Assembly: GCA_002368605.1 (NCBI GenBank)
Contig: DFEB01000069.1
Span: 24,878 to 88,877, forward strand
Reading direction: 5' to 3'
DNA length: 64,000 bases
From: Treponema sp. UBA3813
GTDB taxonomy: Bacteria > Spirochaetota > Spirochaetia > Treponematales > Treponemataceae
In this document: piece after piece, positions 58,218 to 64,000 of the stretch
Layout of the letters: the number at the start of each line of letters is the position of its first letter
How positions within the stretch are numbered: position 1 is the first letter of the stretch
Made by a program: the position numbers and the translations under genes
The notes under the pieces: generated by a model
The model's input: the letters and a program-made list of their open reading frames with translations, nothing else
Told to the model about the DNA's origin: nothing
Databases searched by the model: none

Positions 58218-59069
58218 ATGAAAGTAAAAAAGTCGCTCATCGTCGTAAACAGTTTTAAGGAAGAATCAAAGACTCTCGGCGCTGAAATCCAGGCATATCT
58301 TAAAAATCTTGGGATTCAGGCTGATATCTTTGTCTTCAACGGATTCTCTGAGCAGTATCCATTCTATGGCTACGATTTTGTCATTACGATGGGCGGTGAC
58401 GGCACGGTCTTGTTCGCCGCACGGGGTTGCGCGCCTATGGGCATCCCCATTTTCCCTGTGAATTTTGGTTCTTTCGGCTTTATTGCCAGCGTCCAGCGGG
58501 GAGAATGGAAAAAGGAACTTGACGACTTTTTGGCTGGTAATTCCGTCATCGATGAGCGGAGTATGCTCCGGGCTGATTTGATTCGCGGAGGTCAGCGAAG
58601 ATTAACGGCCACGGGGTTAAACGATATCGTTATTTGCGGCAAAACGGCGGCACATACGATTTCTTTCAATGTTCTTTATGATAAGGTTCCTCTCGGAGAA
58701 ATAAAAGCCGACGGAATCATAATTTCCACGGCCACCGGCTCTACGGCTTATTCTGCCAGCGCAGGCGGACCAATCATTGACCCTGGCTTGGATGCTATGG
58801 TCTTAACCCTTATGAACGCATTTTCTCTTTCAAGTCGGCCTTTGGTTCTAAGTCCAGACGGTTCTCTTGAAATTGAGATTCTTCCTTCCCGAATTTCAGA
58901 TGTAGTTATCAGCGTTGATGGTCAGATTCCGGTTGATTTGCATGTTGGCGATGTCATCAGAATCAATCAAATCGATGACAAGGCCAAGTTGATTGGCTGC
59001 ACCAAAGAAAAATTCTACAACGCCCTTCGCTCAAAATTAAACTGGTCGGGAGGTCCGCAACATGCTTGA
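58218..59069 (+). CDS. nadK: NAD kinase
   Basis: A 283-residue ATP-NAD kinase making NADP+. The catalytic GGDGTVLFAAR and the following NFGSFGFIASV, the NAD-site LNDIVICGK and the TATGSTAYSASAGGPIIDP motif are all intact. No Shine-Dalgarno is obvious in the 6-base gap, so translation is probably coupled to the preceding gene. Its end overlaps recN by 8 bases, the neighbour arrangement found in many bacteria. Confidence 0.96.
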   Translation: MKVKKSLIVVNSFKEESKTLGAEIQAYLKNLGIQADIFVFNGFSEQYPFYGYDFVITMGGDGTVLFAARGCAPMGIPIFPVNFGSFGFIASVQRGEWKKELDDFLAGNSVIDERSMLRADLIRGGQRRLTATGLNDIVICGKTAAHTISFNVLYDKVPLGEIKADGIIISTATGSTAYSASAGGPIIDPGLDAMVLTLMNAFSLSSRPLVLSPDGSLEIEILPSRISDVVISVDGQIPVDLHVGDVIRINQIDDKAKLIGCTKEKFYNALRSKLNWSGGPQHA

Positions 59070-60822
59070 AGATCTTTCAATTAAAGATTTTGCCCTCATT
59101 GATCAGGCTTCCCTTGAATTCGGCGAAGGATTTACGGTTCTTTCTGGAGAAACCGGAGCGGGTAAGTCTCTCTTAATCGGAGCACTCTCTTTTCTTCTTG
59201 GCGGCAAGGCTGGCGTTGAGCAAATCCGCACTGGAGCACATGAATCGGTCGTTTCCGGCACATTTTTCTTAGGCAAAACTCCTCAAACGGTAAGGGAACT
59301 TTCTCCAGAAGATGAGCCTTCCAACGCTTTTGAGTGGCTTAATCTCCATGGCATTGAAGCTGAGGACAGCCGTGTGCTTTTGCGTCGGGTAATCCGCGAA
59401 AACGGTAAGTCAGGAGCCTGGATTGGAAGCACTCCCGTCACACGCTCTGATTTGGCCGAATTCAGTTCATTTTTAATCGACATTCACGGCCAGCACGAGC
59501 ATCAGTCTCTCATGAAAGTGAGCGAGCACCGTAAATTCCTTGATTCTTACGCGGCTCTTACTGAGCGGGTCGCTGAATTCACTTCCCTTTATTCAGAATT
59601 AGTCGCCAAACGAAAATTGCTTGATGAGCTTAATTCCGATGACCGGGACAGGGCGCAAAAAATCGATTTTCTCACCTTTGCCGTAAAAGAAATCAGCGAG
59701 GCAAAACTAAAGCCAAACGAAGACATTGAGCTTGACGAAGAAGAAAAAAAACTTTCCTCTTTTGAAAAACTTTATTCCGATGTGGAGCAGCTTAATTCTG
59801 CTCTTTCTGGCGGAGAAGGCGAGGCTGTTGTCTCAATGCTTAAAAAACTCCGTGTCATTGCAGACAGCGCCGCTTCCTCAGACAAGTCACTTCAAAAACT
59901 TTCAGAGCGATTGGACAGTGCCTTTTATGAGCTTTCCGACATTGCAGATGAATACAAATCCTACGAGCAGGGGCTTGTTTTTGACCCGGCCCGCCTTGCA
60001 GAGGTTCAGGAGAGGCAGACCCTTATCTACAATCTCAAAAAGAAATACGCTTTCTCTGTTTCGGCTCCCCTTGCAGAAGTTATTTCATATTGCGAAAAAG
60101 CCAAGAGTCGCCTTGAAGAGTTAGACGGCTCTTCCAACAAAAAAGACGCTCTTGAAAAAGAAATCGCCGAACTGGGCAAAAAAGTCTATGTCGAGGCGAA
60201 AAAGATTTCCGAAGCGCGAAAAGCTGCCGCCCAGAAAATGTCGGCTGGAGTCGTCTCTGTGCTTTCTGCCCTGGGCATGAATGGAACTCGTTTTTCTGTT
60301 CAGGTGGCAGAAAAATCCGGAACAGATGTTACCCAGAAATGCGGGCCTTACGGAATAGATGACATCGAATTCCTTATCAGCGCAAACCCCGGCCAGCCCT
60401 TGCAGCCACTTGCAAAAATTGCCTCTGGCGGTGAGTTGAGCCGTGTCATGCTTTCCCTCAAAACGATTCTCTGCCAGTCGGATTCGACGGGCGAATCTAC
60501 CGTGGGAACCATGATTTTCGATGAGATTGACACGGGAATTGGCGGCGAGGTGGCTGTCTCAATCGGAAGTCACCTTAAAAAACTTGCAAAAAATCGGCAG
60601 GTTTTGTGTATCACACATCTTGCAAGCATCGCCGTTTATGCCGATAATCAAATTAAGATAGAAAAAGCAGTCTCAGACGGAATGACGCAGACTCATGTTC
60701 ATGGAATTTCCGGCGAAGAGCGGGTTTCTGAGATTGCCCGAATGCTCTCTGGGGACACGGCGAGTGCCGAATCATTGGAACACGCCCGGTCAATGCTTGC
60801 TAAGTTTGGGGGGATAAACTGA
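59062..60822 (+). CDS. recN: DNA repair protein RecN
   Basis: A 586-residue SMC-like ATPase for double-strand-break repair. Walker A is LSGETGAGKSLLI, the Q-loop region LIDIHGQHEHQSL is typical of RecN, two coiled-coil arms follow (residues ~155-390), then the signature IASGGELSRVMLSLK and Walker B MIFDEIDTGIGGEVA, and VLCITHLASIAVYAD. It starts inside nadK, and its stop TGA overlaps the start of the next gene by one base. Confidence 0.96.
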   Translation: MLEDLSIKDFALIDQASLEFGEGFTVLSGETGAGKSLLIGALSFLLGGKAGVEQIRTGAHESVVSGTFFLGKTPQTVRELSPEDEPSNAFEWLNLHGIEAEDSRVLLRRVIRENGKSGAWIGSTPVTRSDLAEFSSFLIDIHGQHEHQSLMKVSEHRKFLDSYAALTERVAEFTSLYSELVAKRKLLDELNSDDRDRAQKIDFLTFAVKEISEAKLKPNEDIELDEEEKKLSSFEKLYSDVEQLNSALSGGEGEAVVSMLKKLRVIADSAASSDKSLQKLSERLDSAFYELSDIADEYKSYEQGLVFDPARLAEVQERQTLIYNLKKKYAFSVSAPLAEVISYCEKAKSRLEELDGSSNKKDALEKEIAELGKKVYVEAKKISEARKAAAQKMSAGVVSVLSALGMNGTRFSVQVAEKSGTDVTQKCGPYGIDDIEFLISANPGQPLQPLAKIASGGELSRVMLSLKTILCQSDSTGESTVGTMIFDEIDTGIGGEVAVSIGSHLKKLAKNRQVLCITHLASIAVYADNQIKIEKAVSDGMTQTHVHGISGEERVSEIARMLSGDTASAESLEHARSMLAKFGGIN

Positions 60823-61625
60823 TGGCAAAAGTTATGACTGAAAATCGCGAACTCTGTGAAATCAAGTGCGAACCGTACAAAAAAATGATAAAGGAAGCTA
60901 CAGACCGCGAGACGCAGGTTTTGGAATCTATAAAAAAAACACCGGCGGGCGTAGAATATCAAAAACTTAATCTCTGTGATGAGATGATTGGCGTTGCAAC
61001 CTATTATATACAAATCAACGCACTTACTGTCGAGTTAGTTAATACAAAGGATAATGAAGCCCTGAATAATGCGCGAAAAATGCTCTACAAGGCGATTATC
61101 TATTTGGAAGAAGTTGTTTCAAATGTGGTTGATGCCCTGCAGTCTGACATGGAAGAAAAACTTGCTTCGATTTCAAATGCTTCCGTAGAAAAAAGATTTT
61201 ATTTAATCCGTAAACTCGGACTCTGTATCGATATTCTTATTGAGGCTTTTGGTGACAACTCAAAATGGAAAGAGTCTTTCGTTGAATTGCAGGGACGCTT
61301 TGCAACTGTCGCAAAAAATCTTCTCGATCTAAAAAAAGCAACAAAAGATTATTTTGATCCCAATTCCCCGGACTATGAGACTTCTGTCCTTTACATCCGC
61401 CTTATTCGCAAATTGTATGATCAGTCGGCGACAGCCTATCGTGACCGATATGAGCTTGCCACCCACCGAATTGATGATATGCGCATTGCGATTTTGTTCC
61501 TTTCTGGTGCACGGCGTGTGGCAATTGCACTTGGAGAAGCAGAGGAAGCTGAAGAAATCAAAAAGAAGGCCGGCGTATGGAAGCAAAAGGTTGAAGCCGA
61601 CCAAAAACGAGGCGTTGCAAAATAA
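60822..61625 (+). CDS. Conserved hypothetical helical protein, 267 residues
   Basis: No family recognised. The protein is soluble and almost entirely helical, with long amphipathic helices (RKMLYKAIIYLEEVVSNVV, RFATVAKNLLDLKKATKDYF) and a C-terminal charged helix (GEAEEAEEIKKKAGVWKQKV). Start and stop are one-base or four-base overlaps with recN and the HD-domain gene, so the three form one transcriptional and translational unit. I recall similar proteins in other treponemes; a structural or regulatory partner of the HD protein is a reasonable guess. Confidence 0.7.
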   Translation: MAKVMTENRELCEIKCEPYKKMIKEATDRETQVLESIKKTPAGVEYQKLNLCDEMIGVATYYIQINALTVELVNTKDNEALNNARKMLYKAIIYLEEVVSNVVDALQSDMEEKLASISNASVEKRFYLIRKLGLCIDILIEAFGDNSKWKESFVELQGRFATVAKNLLDLKKATKDYFDPNSPDYETSVLYIRLIRKLYDQSATAYRDRYELATHRIDDMRIAILFLSGARRVAIALGEAEEAEEIKKKAGVWKQKVEADQKRGVAK

Positions 61626-62866
61626 TGCAAAACAACTTGGACAAAAAACTGATTCTCAAAATCTTCGAAGGATTTTCTATCCAGCGGTGGAATGATTTGG
61701 TTCGTCCTTTTGATTTAGTCGAAATGGACAAAGCCGCCGAAAAAATGGTTGCGGCATACATAATCGGAAAATATGAAGAAAGTGAAGGCCACTCAATCGA
61801 CTGGGAATGGATGATTTATGCCTCTCTCTTCGATTTGCTCAAAAAAATCACGCTGAGCGATATAAAATCTCCTGTCCAGCAGATGATTCGCGAAAAATAC
61901 CCCGCTGAATATAAAAAACTCAATGAATGGGTTCTCTCAAAATACGCCGGCATTGTTTCGGATTCAGACTTGCTTGCTCGCTTTGAAAATTTCCTTGAGC
62001 TTGACGCAAATCTTAGCCGAAGCGATTTTTCACTCACGGAGAGAGTTCTTGAGGCCGCTCATAAATTCTCTACGCTTAGGGAACTTGAGATGATTGCCCC
62101 GGTCAATGAAAAAGAGCGTATTGTCACGATTCATAAAGAACTGAGCGAAAATTTAAAGCAGTACCTTGACTTAAAGGGAGTGAAATTGCTTTTGGAGCGA
62201 AAGCAGCCCTTCCACTTTATTATGAAGACGGAGCAACTTCGCTTTCAGACTAGGTGGAATCAGACTCCCCGCGTTCCAGAAACCAGCGTTCTGGGACATT
62301 GCTTTTTCGTGGCGGTGGGAACTCTTCTTCTTCTCCGTGCAACTGGTGAAAAACCTTGTGCAAAAAGGCTTTTTAATGATTTTTTCAGCGCCCTCTTCCA
62401 CGACTTACCAGAGTCTGTCACCAGGGACATTATTTCCCCAGTCAAGCAGGCTACTAACGAACTTCCCGGTATCGTGAAGCAAATCGAAGACGAAATCGTT
62501 CACGCCGAGCTTGTTCCGCTTATGGACGAATCTTATGTGGACGAAATTCTTTATTTTACGAATGATGAATTCCAGAACCGCATCCTTGTGACCGAGCTTG
62601 ACGGACAGAAAACGGCGCAGGCTGTCAGCTGGGAGGAATTGCGCGACAATTACAATTCTGATGTCTATTCTCCTGTTGACGGAAAACTGGTGCGACTGGC
62701 TGACCATTTGAGTGCTTTTATCGAGGCGGATTCTTCAATCAAATACGGAATCACTAGTAAGCAGCTTACGGGAGGCCGGGACAATATCCTTAAAAGCTAT
62801 CTTTCTGGCACGAAAATCAACGGAATCGACGCCATGCAGCTTTTCTGGTCTATCATGGAAGATTAA
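61625..62866 (+). CDS. HD-domain hydrolase (YfbR-like region)
   Basis: A 413-residue protein. The N-terminal half (1-~200) is helical and unrecognised; residues ~205-390 form an HD domain with RVPETSVLGHCFFVA (first His), FSALFHDLPESVTRDI (HD pair plus the E-S-x-T-x-D segment typical of YfbR/COG1896 phosphohydrolases), PVKQAT and a late VRLADHLSAFIE aspartate. YfbR enzymes dephosphorylate deoxynucleotides; whether this larger protein does so is inferred. The start overlaps the previous stop (TAATG). Confidence 0.8.
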   Translation: MQNNLDKKLILKIFEGFSIQRWNDLVRPFDLVEMDKAAEKMVAAYIIGKYEESEGHSIDWEWMIYASLFDLLKKITLSDIKSPVQQMIREKYPAEYKKLNEWVLSKYAGIVSDSDLLARFENFLELDANLSRSDFSLTERVLEAAHKFSTLRELEMIAPVNEKERIVTIHKELSENLKQYLDLKGVKLLLERKQPFHFIMKTEQLRFQTRWNQTPRVPETSVLGHCFFVAVGTLLLLRATGEKPCAKRLFNDFFSALFHDLPESVTRDIISPVKQATNELPGIVKQIEDEIVHAELVPLMDESYVDEILYFTNDEFQNRILVTELDGQKTAQAVSWEELRDNYNSDVYSPVDGKLVRLADHLSAFIEADSSIKYGITSKQLTGGRDNILKSYLSGTKINGIDAMQLFWSIMED

Positions 62867-62938
62867 AAAACTGAAAGTTGAGCCTAAAAAAGGAAAATTG
62901 TTAATTTTTTACTTACTTTTGCCGAAAATTTCTAAGAT

Positions 62939-63913
62939 ATGAAATGTTCGGTTTTTAAAGTCGTTTTTTCAATTTTGATTTTCTCGGCTGTCTCTTATTT
63001 ATATTCTGACACGATTCACGAGGTTCAGAAGGGTGAGACATTATATTCCATAAGCAAAAAGTACGGAGTGTCTGTTGCAGATGTTCAGTCTGCCAACGGT
63101 TTGTCTGACAATGGTATCAAAGTCGGTCAGAAAATCAAGATTCCTGACGGAAAAACAAGTGGAGCGGCTCCGTCCGTGAGTTCAAAAACTTCAGCAGCTA
63201 CGACTTCTGCTCCTGTTGCGGCAAAGCCGACTTCTAATCCTGCCTCCACGACAAAGGCGGCCACTTCTTCAGATGAAAGTTACATTGTTCAAAAAGGAGA
63301 GACATGGTTCGGCATCTCGAAAAAATACGGAATCACGGTTGCTGACTTACAGAAATTGAACGGAGTTGGAAGCGATGCGGCTTTGAAAGTTGGACAAAAA
63401 ATAAAGGTTCCCGGAGAAAAATCGGGGGCTAAAAATGCTGTATCTACGGCAAAAAATGTTACAGAAACAGGGAAAAAAGCTGAAGAAGTTAAGAAAACTG
63501 AATCAAAAGTTCCTGATTTGGAAAATCCGCGCTCTTATTCGGGTAAAAAAGCTGATTCTTCGTTAGTCTGGCCTGTAAAAACTGAAAACATTGTCTATAT
63601 CAATGGAAAAGTCGGCGGCGTGAGCATGGCAGCAAAGAAAGACGAAGAAGTGAAGGCAATCCGCGCTGGAACTGTCATGTTCTCCGGCTCTTACCGAGGT
63701 TTTGGAAATGTTGTTTTCATTCAGAGTAAAACAGGGCATATTTACGCATACACAGGACTTGGCTCAATTGATGTTTCAAAAGGCGATTACATAAATTACA
63801 GTTCAGAAATCGGCACGGCCGGAATTGACACATACACTGGAAAGTCACAGATATCACTCATGGTATTTCAGAACGGGCAGCCAATCGACCCTGCAAAAGC
63901 TCCGAGGGGATAA
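62939..63913 (+). CDS. LysM-repeat protein with degenerate M23 (LytM-like) domain
   Basis: A 324-residue secreted protein: signal peptide (residues 1-~20), LysM 1 (~24-67, VQKGETLYSISKKYGVSVADVQ), Ala/Ser/Thr-rich linker, LysM 2 (~118-160, VQKGETWFGISKKYGITVADLQ), charged linker, and a C-terminal M23-type beta-fold (VWPVKTENIVYINGKVGGVSMAA ... GFGNVVFIQSKTGHIYAYTGLG ... QISLMVFQNGQPIDPAKAP). The zinc ligands of active M23 peptidases (H-x3-D and H-x-H) are replaced (GKVGGVS, YAYTG, SLMVF), so it should bind peptidoglycan without cutting it, like EnvC/NlpD-type activators. No Shine-Dalgarno is visible. Confidence 0.88.
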   Translation: MKCSVFKVVFSILIFSAVSYLYSDTIHEVQKGETLYSISKKYGVSVADVQSANGLSDNGIKVGQKIKIPDGKTSGAAPSVSSKTSAATTSAPVAAKPTSNPASTTKAATSSDESYIVQKGETWFGISKKYGITVADLQKLNGVGSDAALKVGQKIKVPGEKSGAKNAVSTAKNVTETGKKAEEVKKTESKVPDLENPRSYSGKKADSSLVWPVKTENIVYINGKVGGVSMAAKKDEEVKAIRAGTVMFSGSYRGFGNVVFIQSKTGHIYAYTGLGSIDVSKGDYINYSSEIGTAGIDTYTGKSQISLMVFQNGQPIDPAKAPRG

Positions 63914-63939
63914 AAAGTTAAAAACCCTGGCTTTTCCTG

Positions 63940-63969
63940 TTGACACGCCCGCCCTGTTTTTGATATGAT
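63940..63969 (+). promoter_or_regulatory. Strong stable-RNA promoter
   Basis: Perfect TTGACA (63940-63945), 18-bp spacer, TATGAT (63964-63969) preceded by TGA, an extended -10. The expected start is near 63976, about 6 bases before a tRNA-like 5' end. Confidence 0.75.
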
Positions 63970-63981
63970 TCACAACATCAC

Positions 63982-64000
63982 GGGGGCGTAGCGAAGCTGG
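63982..64000 (+). tRNA. Probable tRNA gene, 5' end only
   Basis: GGGGGCG-TA-GCGA-AGCTGG fits a 7-base acceptor strand, the TA at positions 8-9, a D-stem GCGA and the start of a D-loop with GG. The rest lies outside the window, so the amino acid cannot be named. Confidence 0.55.

Noticed and set aside
63982-64000. 5' end of tmRNA (ssrA)
   Set aside because: The GGGGGCG start could suit it, but the TA-GCGA-AGCTGG continuation fits a tRNA D-arm; the downstream sequence needed to decide is missing.

Overview
The window looks like the chromosome of a Treponema, probably a host-associated, plant-polysaccharide-using one. The evidence is the gene order tamB-bamA-skp-mutS, the CheW / DegT-like / NadK / RecN block, several proteins of spirochete type, Omp85-type outer-membrane biogenesis genes, and the 3' end of a pectin-fragment hydrolase (GH105) at the left edge. 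The species is inferred; no rRNA is present. Coding density is high and no stretch of 300 bases lacks a gene.

Layout. 1-4.4 kb: GH105 fragment, then on the minus strand leuB, an unknown 568-residue protein and pgeF. 4.6-7.0 kb: flavin-reductase-like protein, polysaccharide pyruvyl transferase, pyrE. 7.0-8.8 kb: SulP anion permease (minus). 8.8-17.9 kb: a peptide ABC uptake operon (binding lipoprotein, OppB, a fused OppC-OppD, OppF) interleaved with plsC, a LEA/WHy-domain lipoprotein and prs. 17.9-21.2 kb: a 56-residue small protein, NhaC antiporter, LUD protein, RluA-type pseudouridine synthase. 21.3-23.7 kb: rpsP-khpA-rimM-trmD-rplS, closed by a strong terminator. 23.8-26.5 kb: a FliK-like/FlhB-like pair, an orphan HD-GYP-like N-terminal module, YraN and two small proteins, then tRNA-Leu(UAA). 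26.8-29.6 kb: TatD, a lipoprotein, a relic of a TatD 3' end, and a Phd/VapC toxin-antitoxin pair. 29.8-35.5 kb: pgi, a sodium symporter, SufU and a two-component system. 35.6-41.5 kb: isocitrate dehydrogenase, a GGDEF protein, sufCBD. 41.5-44.0 kb: aroB, a secreted unknown, tmk. 44.2-54.3 kb: tamB-bamA-skp-mutS. 54.4-63.9 kb: comF, a GltD-like flavoenzyme, cheW, an apparently lysine-less DegT homologue, nadK, recN, two linked unknown/HD proteins and a LysM protein with a degenerate M23 domain. The window ends in the 5' part of a probable tRNA gene behind a strong promoter.

The most unusual content is small repeats that have entered genes. One palindromic element (core CGGGCTAT ... CTATCCCTA) has three copies; one adds about 32 residues in frame inside the OppF ATPase, and the other two lie at the end of sufU and between sufC and sufB. 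A second family, built on CACAGATT every 10 bp, encodes the linker joining OppC to OppD, part of the binding protein's signal peptide, and the last codons of oppF. A second theme is translation starts: several first genes (SulP, peptide-binding lipoprotein, TatD, icd, GGDEF protein, sufC) lack a Shine-Dalgarno sequence and have a -10 hexamer only 6-9 bases before the ATG, as expected for leaderless mRNAs, while operon-internal genes mostly carry clear Shine-Dalgarno sites.

Functions are assigned from motifs and family knowledge read by eye; no database search was run.
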